A DNA stretch of 64,000 nt. Source: Bacillota bacterium. Lineage in GTDB: Bacteria; Bacillota_A; Clostridia; Lachnospirales; Lachnospiraceae. How positions within the stretch are numbered: position 1 is the stretch's first letter; each line of letters begins with the position of its first letter. The stretch lies in the NCBI GenBank assembly GCA_023443625.1, contig JAEZTQ010000082.1:62001-126000 (forward strand), written 5' to 3'. Below the pieces are notes generated by a model. The model was given only the letters and a program-made list of their open reading frames with translations. It searched no databases and was not told where the DNA came from. The translations under genes and the position numbers were made by a program. Below are positions 34,410 through 42,755 of this stretch, in pieces.

Positions 34410-35177
34410 CTAATATGGTTTTACTCCTCGTGTAGCCATAAATTGAGGAGCGTATTCACTGATAGGAGTGACACCCTCTCTACACCTATCCTCATACAAA
34501 TCTGTCAAAATAAATCCGGCTTTTAGTTGCCCGCCAAGTTGTTCCTCCATACTATGGCTAAATTGAATACCTTCATAATTGTTTACCATCCTATCATATC
34601 TTTCTTTATCCATCTTTAAAGGGTTATAGGGTAATTTATTAACCACTGTCAATGGGGCATCATCTTCAAAGAGAAAATCAATTCCATTGGAAAAGCCAGC
34701 TAGTAGTATTCCCCCTTTTTTTAATACCCTGTAGCATTCCTTCCATACATGAATGACATCTTCGATATAGCAATTTGAAACAGGATGAAAAATTATATCA
34801 AAGGATTCATTATCAAAGGGTAATGTCTTTGTCATATCTCCTTTGATAATGTTAATATGGTATCCTTCCCGTTTGGACACCATAATTTCAGACTCCAGCT
34901 GTCTATTAGAATTATCAAATATACTACATTGAGCCCCTAAAGCTGAAAATATGGGCATTTGTTGACCACCTCCACTTGCTAATCCAAGAAGTTTCTTATC
35001 TCTTAAATCACCAAACCACTGATGAGGTACTTTAATACAGGGGGTAAGTAATACACCCCATTCCCCACTTTTCGCTTTTTCATATTCATCATGAGAAATA
35101 GGTATGGACCACTCGCAACCATCCTCAGACCAAAAATCCCAGGCTTTAGAATTAATATCTGTATAGCTTCTATTCAT
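34410..35177 (-). CDS. Class I SAM-dependent methyltransferase
   Basis: 255 residues. Features: N-terminal DINSKAWDFWSEDGCEWS, SAM-binding loop LLGLASGGGQQMPIFSALGA, acidic residue in CSIFDNSNRQL, motif with KGDMTKTLPFDNESFDIIFHPVSN and the post-motif WKECYRVLKKGGILLAGF. Substrate unknown; small molecules are typical for this layout. ATG at 35177, with AAGGAG seven bases upstream, is preferred over an in-frame GTG three codons earlier that abuts the ribosome site. Confidence 0.9.
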   Translation of the reverse strand: MNRSYTDINSKAWDFWSEDGCEWSIPISHDEYEKAKSGEWGVLLTPCIKVPHQWFGDLRDKKLLGLASGGGQQMPIFSALGAQCSIFDNSNRQLESEIMVSKREGYHINIIKGDMTKTLPFDNESFDIIFHPVSNCYIEDVIHVWKECYRVLKKGGILLAGFSNGIDFLFEDDAPLTVVNKLPYNPLKMDKERYDRMVNNYEGIQFSHSMEEQLGGQLKAGFILTDLYEDRCREGVTPISEYAPQFMATRGVKPY

Positions 35178-35295
35178 ATTAAACACTCCTTATTCTTAGG
35201 TAATTTCATTCAAATAACTTTCATACAATGAAATTATCACATATCCTTTATTATGTTAAGTGGCATAATTATTTTAAAATAAGTGCTACACAAAA

Positions 35296-35371
35296 AGCTG
35301 TTACTTTTTTGCTCTCTCCTAAACAAGTCTTAATAATTTACTTGTCATAGGGAGCTAAAAAAGTAACAGCT
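35296..35371. terminator. Long inverted repeat, probable terminator
   Basis: AGCTGTTACTTTTTT (35296-35310) with the following GCTCTCTCC pairs with GGGAG and AAAAAAGTAACAGCT (to 35371); an inner ACAAGT/ACTTGT pair lies in the loop. In the minus-strand transcript it ends AGCTTTTTG. It is placed directly after the CD3324-family gene stop at 35378. A miniature mobile element is an alternative. Confidence 0.55.
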
Positions 35372-35377
35372 CTTATA

Positions 35378-35641
35378 CTAACGCTTATAAACAATTCTCT
35401 TAATAGTATCATAAGAAAGATGGTATTCTTCCATAAGTTCCACTATGGATAACCCGGTGCGTTTCCTATTTATGATCTCTTGATTTCTTTTATGTAATTC
35501 TTTTTTTATATTGGTCCTACTCCCCCATTTACATCTTTCACCTTCTGGTAATGGGATATAGATTAGTCCTCCACCAAAATATTTTTGAATTTCAGACAGA
35601 ATATCTTCAGGTAATACTTCTTTTCCATTTACATATGACAT
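35378..35641 (-). CDS. CD3324-family small DNA-binding-like protein
   Basis: 87 residues from ATG 35641 (AAGGAG eight bases upstream; an in-frame GTG three codons earlier abuts the ribosome site). The sequence MSYVNGKEVLPEDILSEIQKY, YIPLPEG, KWGSRT and the C-terminal helix-turn-helix-like GLSIVELMEEYHLSYDTIKRI match the CD3324 family of clostridial and bacilli proteins, distantly like Mor transcription activators. The role is unknown; a transcription regulator is likely from the C-terminal helices. Confidence 0.8.
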   Translation of the reverse strand: MSYVNGKEVLPEDILSEIQKYFGGGLIYIPLPEGERCKWGSRTNIKKELHKRNQEIINRKRTGLSIVELMEEYHLSYDTIKRIVYKR

Positions 35642-35706
35642 GCATATCACTCCTTCTTAAATAACGACATCCTATAAGTCTGGTGTCTATGAAATAAATT
35701 CCAGAG

Positions 35707-35790
35707 TGCAACACATTTCATATTTTTAATGCGATTCTATAATTCCTCGCTCTATGATTGAATCGCTAGACAAACATGTCCTGTGTTGCA
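35707..35790. repeat. Nested inverted repeat
   Basis: Outer arms TGCAACACA (35707-35715) and TGTGTTGCA (35782-35790), inner arms GCGATTC (35731-35737) and GAATCGC (35760-35766). No U-run follows, so it is not a standard terminator. It sits in the 273-bp gap between the CgeB-like gene and the CD3324-family gene and could be a structured leader or mobile-element relic. Confidence 0.6.
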
Positions 35791-35914
35791 TAGAGCGTAT
35801 TGGGTGCCTGGTTAGATTTTCTTATACAGAGCATAATATCAAGCATTGTTATTTCCTTTCTTTCATTCTATTATTTTATTAATAGTTCTATTTCTCAAGG
35901 CCTAGGCATTATTA

Positions 35915-37096
35915 TTACTTTTCTAAGCCTACAAGTTTTAGAATTTTCAAAGCATTATCCTCCCATTTATGAGATGCATCTGCTATAATTTTTCCTTGCG
36001 TGGCAATCATCTCCCCTTTATCCAAATTCACTAGCAATTCTTTCATCCTATTGGCTAATTCTTTACCACCATTATATGAATATAAAATAATATCTTCACC
36101 ATCAGTAAATTCCTCATGAACAATGGGAAAATCATTTGTTATGCATATTGCACCACATCTCATACTTGTATATATTCTCTCATGCATGCCATTTTGAAAA
36201 GTTGGCACATGATTAAGAACAAACTTAGAATTTCCCATTAGTTCTGTAACCTCTTCCAAATCTAATCCATGTTCACCATATATTTTTAAATTAGATTTAA
36301 AATCAGCTTCAAAGTTCTCCCATCCTGCTCCACAAACCGTTATATTAATACCATTCCTGAGCAATTCTTTGATAAGCAGATCTCTAGTGTAAGCCCTTAT
36401 ATATTGATCCACTCCCAAAAATTGATGTATCATTAGTATAAATTCATCGTCTGTATATTGAAAATTGATGCTTTTAAAATATAATATCAAAGCATCCTGC
36501 AAAGTCATTAAGGAATCCTTTAGCATTAATTCAATTAATATATTTGATATTCCTTTGTAAACATCTTCCATATTATTTAGTTCATTCAATACTACAAATG
36601 GATCTTCATAGGAAGATGGAAATAATACTTCTATTTCACGATCCTTAAAAGACACTAAATTTTGTGCTATAACCCCCCCATGGGATAGGTAAGACACGTT
36701 TTTAACACCCTTATAATATTGCTTTGTAAACTCAACATGATTTCTATCGATGAAACCTACGAACATATTATCACCATGTTGTATATTTAATCTACAATCA
36801 TGATATATTGGGTGATCTACTATATGACCAAAAAATAATTTGTCAGTAAATGCACTAAAATCCGATGTATTATCACCTGCTGAGCAAATGTCATAAAGTA
36901 GTGCTTGAAAAGAATAAACTAAGTCGTATTTATTTGTTATTAATGAAGCAAATCCGTCTCTCTCCTCTTGTAAAAGTAAATCAGTGACTGTAACATTATA
37001 TCCTAATTTCTCAAAAGATGAAGCGACATAGTCTGCCGCAATTCGTAATACATTATATCTGGAATGCCCTTTTATTACCAAAATATTTTTATTCAT
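35915..37096 (-). CDS. CgeB-like glycosyltransferase (Glyco_trans_1_2 type)
   Basis: 393 residues. The C-terminal third has the CgeB/Glyco_trans_1_2 pattern: NITVCGAGWENFE, LNHVPTFQNGMHERIYTSMRCGAICITNDFP and EFTDGEDIILY. The N-terminus MNKNILVIKGHSRYNVLR is a Rossmann-like first strand. Relatives act in spore-coat maturation or flagellin and surface glycosylation. No partner glycan genes are adjacent, so it may modify a distant target. No ribosome site lies close to the ATG; an AGGAGG is about 30 nt upstream, so the start is less certain although a stop codon eight codons upstream limits extension. Confidence 0.75.
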   Translation of the reverse strand: MNKNILVIKGHSRYNVLRIAADYVASSFEKLGYNVTVTDLLLQEERDGFASLITNKYDLVYSFQALLYDICSAGDNTSDFSAFTDKLFFGHIVDHPIYHDCRLNIQHGDNMFVGFIDRNHVEFTKQYYKGVKNVSYLSHGGVIAQNLVSFKDREIEVLFPSSYEDPFVVLNELNNMEDVYKGISNILIELMLKDSLMTLQDALILYFKSINFQYTDDEFILMIHQFLGVDQYIRAYTRDLLIKELLRNGINITVCGAGWENFEADFKSNLKIYGEHGLDLEEVTELMGNSKFVLNHVPTFQNGMHERIYTSMRCGAICITNDFPIVHEEFTDGEDIILYSYNGGKELANRMKELLVNLDKGEMIATQGKIIADASHKWEDNALKILKLVGLEK

Positions 37097-37358
37097 TATA
37101 TAAGTATGAGGTACTTAAGTATCTCTTTCCTCCTATACTATTTCATGTATTCTTATAATTCGTATTATTCTTTTACCATTAATTTTGAAGTAATAATCTA
37201 GATTTGTATATCTTTTTTATATAAGAATACAACTTTTACCATATTACGTATAATATACTATTTACTAATACATGTCAAACCATAATACAAAATAATACAT
37301 AATATTATAAAAAACGTCATTCTGAATTATGTTATTTTTAGAAAATATATATGCGTTA

Positions 37359-37387
37359 TTGACCTACGGTATTCAATACAGTATTAT
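37359..37387 (+). promoter_or_regulatory. Probable sigma-A promoter of the RDD gene
   Basis: TTGACC at 37359-37364, 17-bp spacer, TATTAT at 37382-37387, 35 bp before the start codon. The remaining AT-rich gap from 37097 shows no gene. Confidence 0.65.
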
Positions 37388-37421
37388 TACCATAAATAAC
37401 CATGCATAGAGAGGTAAAGTT

Positions 37422-38528
37422 ATGGAAGATACTTATTTAGAAATTAAAGAAAATAGCAATAAAGATTATAGCAGTAAAGATAATCTCACATGTGATTTTA
37501 TTAATAAAAACAGAGTACCACATGTCTGGAGGCGTTTTTTTGCAAGAGGTATAGATATATCAATCTATAGCCTCCTTTGGAATGCTTTTTCTAATCTATT
37601 ACTTCGCTGGAGTACGGAAGATGGTTCGAATATTTTTGTATTCGATATACCATTAGTAATCATGATTTTCCTTGAACCCTTATTACTTTCTACCATTGGT
37701 ACTACCCTTGGAAAATATATATTCGGATTAAATATTAGATATTATGATGGCAATAAATTAAACTATAACCAAGGCTTAATACGTTGCCTTAAAATATTCT
37801 GGAGAGGTTATGGCTTAGGAATCCCTATTTATAGTTTGATCCGTCTATATAAAAGCTTTCGTAGTTGTAATCGTAATGAAGCAATGCCTTGGGATACATT
37901 TTTATCTTATAAGATTAAAGACAGAAAAGTTAACCGCACAATTATTTTCATTGCTACCTACGTTCTCTTGTATATATTAAATAATCTAGTCTTTCTGCAA
38001 GCACAGATGCCCATCCACCGTGGTAATATTACAGCAGAACAATATTATGATAATTGTAATGATGTCATGTCCTATTCCAATATAGATTTTGATAAAAAGT
38101 TAAGCCCTCAGGGATTATGGGTTGATAAGTCTCAATACTACAGAATAAATAAAAACAATCACTATAGTAGACAGTTTCTTCCCACCCATGAGCTTACCCT
38201 TAAAGATGGCTATGTTACTGGGGTAAAAATAGAAGTGGGATTTAATCAAAATGATTATATCCCGGGTTTATATAATCAAAAACTTATTGCAGTTAGATCT
38301 TTTCTGGCTGCTCAAAAAGAAACCAATATGATAAGCCTTGCAATCAGTAACATTTTGCAAATTATTTATAAGGATTTTGATAATTACTCTTTTACCCATG
38401 GAAGTGTAAGAGTCACAAATGAAGTTTCATATAATGGATATCAAAAAAGTAATGATCAGCTTTTATTAGCTACAGAAGATGAAGATCGCAAATTTCATAT
38501 GATCTTTACATTAGAAAAACTCAATTAA
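37422..38528 (+). CDS. RDD-family membrane protein with a C-terminal extracellular domain
   Basis: 368 residues. The RDD signature is at the start of the domain (VWRRFFARGIDISIYSLLW) with the second conserved block GTTLGKYIFGLNIRYYDGNKL. Three hydrophobic helices lie at about 45-65, 80-100 and 168-190; after the last, about 175 residues form a soluble region without recognised motifs. RDD proteins are thought to be transporters or to bind membrane partners; the function here is unknown. GAGAGG precedes the ATG. It is monocistronic and faces the yneA-like gene tail to tail. Confidence 0.8.
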   Translation: MEDTYLEIKENSNKDYSSKDNLTCDFINKNRVPHVWRRFFARGIDISIYSLLWNAFSNLLLRWSTEDGSNIFVFDIPLVIMIFLEPLLLSTIGTTLGKYIFGLNIRYYDGNKLNYNQGLIRCLKIFWRGYGLGIPIYSLIRLYKSFRSCNRNEAMPWDTFLSYKIKDRKVNRTIIFIATYVLLYILNNLVFLQAQMPIHRGNITAEQYYDNCNDVMSYSNIDFDKKLSPQGLWVDKSQYYRINKNNHYSRQFLPTHELTLKDGYVTGVKIEVGFNQNDYIPGLYNQKLIAVRSFLAAQKETNMISLAISNILQIIYKDFDNYSFTHGSVRVTNEVSYNGYQKSNDQLLLATEDEDRKFHMIFTLEKLN

Positions 38529-38621
38529 GAATTTAAGTTTAATATCTAAAAAACTTATACAAAATCAAAATAATACAGTGTAATCACCTAAAATGAATAA
38601 CATCATCTGTAATCAAGTTAT

Positions 38622-38955
38622 ATAAAAAAGAAATCTCTATGATCCTATATAATGTTAAGAACAAACCTCTATATCATATAGTAATGTAAAGAACAAACCT
38701 CTATTCTTATACAGTACTGTAAAGAGCAAACCTCTTTACAGTAATATAAAAACAAACCTCTATATTTATACAGTCATGCAAAAAGAAACTTCTATATTAA
38801 TATAGAAATGCATAAGAAACCATAAGATATTATTTAGTGATGTAAAAAGAAACATAATGTAAAGAGCAAACCTCAATATTTATACAGTCATGCAAAAAGA
38901 AACTTCTATACTTATATAGAAATGCAAAAGAAACCATAAGATCTTATAGTGATGT
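38622..38955. repeat. Decayed tandem repeat array of ~32-bp terminator-like units
   Basis: About eleven degenerate units, each starting AAARARCAAACCTCTAT or AAAAAGAAAC and ending near TATAGTRATGT, run head to tail. Unit length varies from about 17 to 35 bp, most near 31-33. The final, intact unit is the terminator hairpin at 38956-38993, so the array looks like repeated copies of that terminator's left arm that have diverged. It fills the space between convergent genes. Confidence 0.8.
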
Positions 38956-38993
38956 AAAAAGAAACCTCTATGATAAAGCAGAGGTTTCTTTTT
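38956..38993. terminator. Bidirectional terminator between the RDD and yneA-like genes
   Basis: AAAAAGAAACCTCT (38956-38969) and AGAGGTTTCTTTTT (38980-38993) form a 14-bp stem with U-runs on both strands, serving the convergent genes ending at 38528 and 39002. Confidence 0.9.
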
Positions 38994-39001
38994 ATAAAAT
39001 A

Positions 39002-39346
39002 TTAATAGGAGTTGTCAGCATAGTAGGGGACGATAATATAATTTCCTGCATGTATATTATCACTGGTTATTCCGTTGCTTTCTTTAATCTCTCTAATATA
39101 GTCATTCATATCACCATATTCATCGCTGATATAATCAGAGGCTATACTCCATAAAGTATCACCTTTCCTTATCTCAACACTGGTTATTAATTTGATTCTA
39201 TCTTCATTCCTCTTAGCAGTAACAGTCTTGGTGACAAAAAGTATTGTAATTATGGCTAGTACTAATAATATTACTGTACCTACTGCCCATAACTTCTTAC
39301 GATTATCTTGAAAACCCTCTCTCACTCTATAGATAGCTCTATTCAT
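39002..39346 (-). CDS. yneA: LysM-domain membrane protein, YneA-like SOS cell-division suppressor
   Basis: 114 residues: a short basic N-terminus, one membrane helix (KLWAVGTVILLVLAIITILFV, about 19-39) and a C-terminal LysM domain (IRKGDTLWSIASDY...NAGNYIIVPYY). B. subtilis YneA has the same size and layout, is encoded divergently next to lexA and delays division during the SOS response. The divergent arrangement with lexA and the LexA-box-like sites between them strongly support this call. The symbol rests on context and architecture. Confidence 0.8.
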   Translation of the reverse strand: MNRAIYRVREGFQDNRKKLWAVGTVILLVLAIITILFVTKTVTAKRNEDRIKLITSVEIRKGDTLWSIASDYISDEYGDMNDYIREIKESNGITSDNIHAGNYIIVPYYADNSY

Positions 39347-39517
39347 CTCACTTACCTCCTAAATATATAATTATATTAATCAGTACTCTAATTTTCTTTA
39401 TTATATTATTTATGTGGGTCATAGGATGTCTCATAAAGAAATGTTTCAAATTAATTTATGTAATAAAATCTTACTAATCCATACTATATTCAAATCGCTA
39501 TAATATTATAGACATAT

Positions 39518-39531
39518 CGAACATATGATGG
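39518..39531. promoter_or_regulatory. LexA-box-like site 1
   Basis: CGAACATATGATGG, matching the left half of the Gram-positive SOS box (CGAACATATGTTYG-like), closest to the yneA side of the divergent region. A further GAACGTTTG lies just to its right at 39532. Confidence 0.55.
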
Positions 39532-39563
39532 GAACGTTTGTTTTGTTAGGTTAATTATACATA

Positions 39564-39579
39564 ACAAACATATGTTTGT
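39564..39579. promoter_or_regulatory. LexA-box-like site 2 (perfect palindrome)
   Basis: ACAAACATATGTTTGT is a perfect 16-bp palindrome in the middle of the yneA-lexA intergenic region, resembling the SOS box with A for G at one position. Confidence 0.65.
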
Positions 39580-39591
39580 CAATATATTTTT

Positions 39592-39606
39592 CGAACATAT
39601 ATTTTG
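39592..39606. promoter_or_regulatory. LexA-box-like site 3
   Basis: CGAACATATATTTTG, left half exact for the Gram-positive SOS box, right half degenerate. Confidence 0.5.
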
Positions 39607-39631
39607 TTTTGCAAACATTTTTTCGTTTTTC

Positions 39632-39672
39632 AGAACATAAGTTTTGCATTTTATAAGGTTATATGTTATAAT
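39632..39672 (+). promoter_or_regulatory. lexA promoter overlapped by a LexA-box-like site
   Basis: TTGCAT at 39644-39649, 17-bp spacer, TATAAT at 39667-39672. AGAACATAAGTTTT (39632-39645) overlaps the -35 box, the expected geometry for autorepression. Confidence 0.7.
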
Positions 39673-39703
39673 GGTGCAAATAGGAAATGGAGGCCATTAT
39701 TTT

Positions 39704-40321
39704 ATGGGGTACGGTAGAATAAGCAATAAACAAAAAGAAATATTAGAATATTTAAAATCTCAGATAATTAATAAGGGATATCCGCCGGCTGTTCGTGAAA
39801 TATGTGAAGCCGTTAAATTAAAATCCACTTCATCAGTACACTCCCATCTGGAAACCTTGGAGAAGAACGGATACATCAGAAGAGATCCATCAAAACCAAG
39901 AGCAATTGAAATAATTGATGATGAATTTAATTTAACAAGACGTGATTTGGTCAATGTTCCTGTTGTCGGTACAATTACTGCGGGACAGCCTATACTGGCT
40001 GTTGAAAATATAGACAGCTACTTCCCTATTCCTTCTGAATATATGCCCAATGAAGATACTTTCATGTTAAAAGTTAAGGGTGAGAGTATGATTAATGCAG
40101 GTATTTATAATGGCGATAAGATATTAGTTCAGAAGCAGTCCCATGCGAAGAACGGTGATTATGTCGTTGCATTAATTGGGGAAGAAGTTACTGTTAAGAC
40201 ATTTTATAAAGAGAGCGGTTATTACCGTCTTCAGCCAGAGAATGATACCATGGAACCTATTATCGTCTCCGATCTTAATATTCAAGGTAAGGTAATTGGC
40301 TTATTTAGAATGTACAATTAG
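39704..40321 (+). CDS. lexA: LexA repressor
   Basis: 205 residues. Winged-helix N-terminus (ISNKQKEILEYLKSQIINKGYPPAVREICEAV), autocleavage site A93-G94 in TITAGQP, catalytic S128 (KGESM) and K165 (VTVKTF). It represses SOS genes and self-cleaves with RecA filaments. An in-frame ATG exists 20 codons upstream, but it lies upstream of the promoter -10 box, so the ATG at 39704 with GGAGG is the start. It faces the yneA-like gene across a region with several LexA-box-like sites. Confidence 0.96.
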   Translation: MGYGRISNKQKEILEYLKSQIINKGYPPAVREICEAVKLKSTSSVHSHLETLEKNGYIRRDPSKPRAIEIIDDEFNLTRRDLVNVPVVGTITAGQPILAVENIDSYFPIPSEYMPNEDTFMLKVKGESMINAGIYNGDKILVQKQSHAKNGDYVVALIGEEVTVKTFYKESGYYRLQPENDTMEPIIVSDLNIQGKVIGLFRMYN

Positions 40322-40348
40322 TGCTAAATTACATAAGATCCAAATAAC

Positions 40349-40387
40349 AATAGGCAGACTACAGGGTAATTATGTAGTCTGCCTATT
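40349..40387 (+). terminator. Hairpin downstream of lexA
   Basis: AATAGGCAGACTACA (40349-40363) pairs with TGTAGTCTGCCTATT (40373-40387), a 15-bp stem, followed by ATTAAGT. The U-run is weak, but the position after the lexA stop fits a terminator. Confidence 0.65.
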
Positions 40388-40500
40388 ATTAAGTAAGGTA
40401 ATACGATTAACTTTTCAATTACTATTATTCCTAATTATAGGTTTGTTGCTGGTATACAAACTATTTAGTAAATGTAACTTGATTTTGCACAGGATTAATC

Positions 40501-40851
40501 TTATATCTGATCTATGGCGATTGACTTGCCATCTCTCCAGATTCTTTCCAGATTATAAAATAATCTATCTTCCTTAGAGAATACATGTACTACTACATCA
40601 CCGTAGTCCATTAATATCCAGCTGGCAGATCTAACACCTTCAATTCTTTTTGGTTGGTAGCCCTCTCTTCCAAGTTTATCTTCAACTGAACTAACCAGGG
40701 CATCTACCTGAGATGCATTTGTACCATTTGCAATGATAAAATAATCTGCAATAATTGATATATCTTTTATCTCAATAATTTGTATATCCTCACCCTTCTT
40801 TTCATCCAGAGCCTCAAATGCTAATTTAACCATTTGCTTAGAAATTTCCAT
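40501..40851 (-). CDS. rsfS: Ribosome silencing factor RsfS
   Basis: 116 residues with the RsfS/Iojap pattern: DIQIIEIKDISIIADYFIIANGTNASQV, then YQPKRIEG, SWILMDYGDVVVHVF and RLFYNLERIW. It binds ribosomal protein L14 and blocks subunit joining under starvation. It is the last gene of the yhbY-nadD-yqeK-rsfS cluster, the common Firmicutes order. It is 44 bp after yqeK. Confidence 0.95.
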   Translation of the reverse strand: MEISKQMVKLAFEALDEKKGEDIQIIEIKDISIIADYFIIANGTNASQVDALVSSVEDKLGREGYQPKRIEGVRSASWILMDYGDVVVHVFSKEDRLFYNLERIWRDGKSIAIDQI

Positions 40852-40895
40852 ATTACACCCGTACCTTTCTATATTAATTACTCTTAACTAGTTTT

Positions 40896-41468
40896 TTATA
40901 TATGAAGAAGCTTTTGATAATACTCATAGGTTGCTACTGTAATAGCATCAATCTTTTTGTTGCTTTCCCTTAAATAATTCAGTGTATTTTCTAAAATCAT
41001 ACATACAGCCCAGTCTAGGTCATTATAGGCTGCTTTGCGTATAAGGTCTATTCTAGGAAGTGGATTTCTATAAGGTTCAATATAATCCGCTGTAAAAATG
41101 ATTTTTTCCAGTAAGGTCATCGCCGGACGACCTGTTGTATGATAAATGATAGCATCTAATATTTCTTTATCCTCTACACCATATTTGACCTTTGCAATGA
41201 TAGCCCCAACCTTAGCATGAAGAAGGTATTCACACTCTCTTTCAATATCCCTAACCTGTAAATGATATCTTTCACAAGTCTCAAGGAGTTCTTCATCCTT
41301 TAGGTATCTGGCACAATCATGTAATATTCCTGTTATTTGGGCTTTATCAGTATCATAGCCATGAATTAAAGCTAAATCATGGGAGACTTCTTCTACTCCA
41401 ATACTATGTCGAAATCTCGATGGATTGAGCAATTGCTTTAATTCCTCTCTAATCAGTGTCAAATTCAT
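40896..41468 (-). CDS. yqeK: YqeK, HD-domain bis(5'-nucleosyl)-tetraphosphatase (symmetrical)
   Basis: 190 residues, HD-domain metal ligands visible in FRHSIGVEEVSHDLA (His), TGILHDCARYL (His-Asp) and IIYHTTGRPAM, with the closing Asp in FTADYIEPYRN. The family hydrolyses Ap4A symmetrically to ADP. It starts 5 bp after the nadD stop, the conserved gene neighbour. Confidence 0.93.
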   Translation of the reverse strand: MNLTLIREELKQLLNPSRFRHSIGVEEVSHDLALIHGYDTDKAQITGILHDCARYLKDEELLETCERYHLQVRDIERECEYLLHAKVGAIIAKVKYGVEDKEILDAIIYHTTGRPAMTLLEKIIFTADYIEPYRNPLPRIDLIRKAAYNDLDWAVCMILENTLNYLRESNKKIDAITVATYEYYQKLLHI

Positions 41469-41473
41469 ATTGA

Positions 41474-42091
41474 TTATTCCTCCTGATTAGTTAAGTATAA
41501 GCCATGTTGCTCTATATATTCCATTACAGACTCCGGTATATAATATCGAATAGATTTACCCTCAGATATTCGCTTACGGATATCTCCTGATGAAAGCTGT
41601 ATCGTAGGCATCTTCACTTGCAGAACTCTGGCATTATATTCCTCATACAAGAAATCAATATGTTTTTGAATATCTTCTTCTAAAGCATGATCTCTACTTG
41701 CAGCTACGATTGTACACTTATTAAATATGACCTGGGGATCCTTCCAGCTTTGTAACATAAAAAGGGAATCCGCCCCTAGAATGAAATAGTAATCCGTATC
41801 CGGATTCTCATCCTTAAGTAAGGTTAAGGTATGTGCGGTATAGGTCATACCCTTACGATCCATCTCAAAGGTAGATATTTCAAAATGAGGATTATTGCAT
41901 ATTGCAAGCTTAACCATCTCAACCCTCTGTTCATCTAAAACCTGCTGTGGTTTTTCTTTATGAGGTGGATTTTTAGAGGGCATAAATAGTATTTTATCCA
42001 AATTCAGCTGTTCAAAAGCATTCTCTGCCAGAAATAAATGACCATAATGAATTGGATTAAAGGTACCACCCATAATGCCAATCTTTTTCAT
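41474..42091 (-). CDS. nadD: Nicotinate-nucleotide adenylyltransferase
   Basis: 205 residues. Nucleotidyltransferase motif GIMGGTFNPIHYGHL at the N-terminus, PPHKEKPQ after the second strand, FILGADSLFMLQSWK, and the C-terminal ISEGKSIRYYIPESVMEYI with the S/T-x-x-R-like SSGDIRKR. It converts nicotinate mononucleotide and ATP to deamido-NAD. ATG 42091 with GAAGG seven bases upstream is chosen over an ATG 13 codons earlier because the motif must be near the N-terminus. Confidence 0.95.
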   Translation of the reverse strand: MKKIGIMGGTFNPIHYGHLFLAENAFEQLNLDKILFMPSKNPPHKEKPQQVLDEQRVEMVKLAICNNPHFEISTFEMDRKGMTYTAHTLTLLKDENPDTDYYFILGADSLFMLQSWKDPQVIFNKCTIVAASRDHALEEDIQKHIDFLYEEYNARVLQVKMPTIQLSSGDIRKRISEGKSIRYYIPESVMEYIEQHGLYLTNQEE

Positions 42092-42132
42092 AGTTGAACC
42101 TTCCTTCGTATCATGGACATTTTGTGTCATTG

Positions 42133-42450
42133 TTATTTCATTTCTTTCTTTGATTTCTTGTCTATAGGAAGAATAATCTTCTTCTTTTCCTTAGACTCTC
42201 TGTATAGAACGATTTTCTTTCCAATAATCTGTACGATTTCAGAATGTGTTCTCTCTGATAAGGTTCTCGCTATTTCATTGGGATCTTCCATACAATTTTT
42301 TAATATATTTATTTTTATTAATTCTCTAGCTTCTAATGCCTCAGATACACCTTCTGTAATTTCTGGGGTTAGTGCAGATTTGCCAATTTGATAGATTGGA
42401 TCTATGGTCATGGCAAGACTCTTTAAATATGCTCTTTGCTTTGTTGTCAT
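42133..42450 (-). CDS. yhbY: YhbY-family RNA-binding protein
   Basis: 105 residues of the CRS1-YhbY/KH-like fold: KQRAYLKSLAMTIDPIYQIGKSALTPE (GKxGLT-like motif) and ALEARELIKINIL. It associates with pre-50S particles and assists ribosome assembly. A basic tail (KEKKKIILPIDKKSKK) is present. It begins the nadD cluster. Confidence 0.93.
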   Translation of the reverse strand: MTTKQRAYLKSLAMTIDPIYQIGKSALTPEITEGVSEALEARELIKINILKNCMEDPNEIARTLSERTHSEIVQIIGKKIVLYRESKEKKKIILPIDKKSKKEMK

Positions 42451-42496
42451 CTGTAACTCCTTTCAAAAAATTTTGTGAGTAAGAACTAGGTAAGAC

Positions 42497-42663
42497 TTAT
42501 CTATCTGCTCAGACTCGAGGCAAAGCCTCTCGTTGTTATTTTAAATAATTGTTTCACTTATCTATCTGCCCAGACTCGAGGCAAAGCCTCTCGTTATTAC
42601 TATAAATAATTGTTTCAATTATCTATCTGCCCAGACTCGAGGCAAAACCTCTCGTTGTTACTA
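42497..42663. repeat. Three ~60-bp direct repeats, each with a small hairpin
   Basis: Units begin at 42497, 42557 and 42618 (period 60-61). Each reads TTATCTATCTGCYCAGACTC followed by GAGGCAAAGCCTCTCG, where GAGGC/GCCTC form a short stem, and the first two end with AATAATTGTTTCA. They are nearly identical, so the expansion is recent. They lie between yhbY and obgE. Confidence 0.9.
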
Positions 42664-42679
42664 CAAGATATGATAGTTC

Positions 42680-42755
42680 ATCCAAAAGTATATATGCTTT
42701 TGGATCGTACTATTATATTAGCGCAGCTTCGCTGCTATAATTGCTACGCAATTAT
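42680..42755. terminator. Cluster of three hairpins downstream of obgE
   Basis: ATCCAAAAG/CTTTTGGAT (42680-42705), GCAGC/GCTGC (42723-42735) and ATAATTGC/GCAATTAT (42737-42755). The last overlaps the obgE stop codon. Together they probably end the obgE transcript, though no long U-run follows. Confidence 0.5.
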
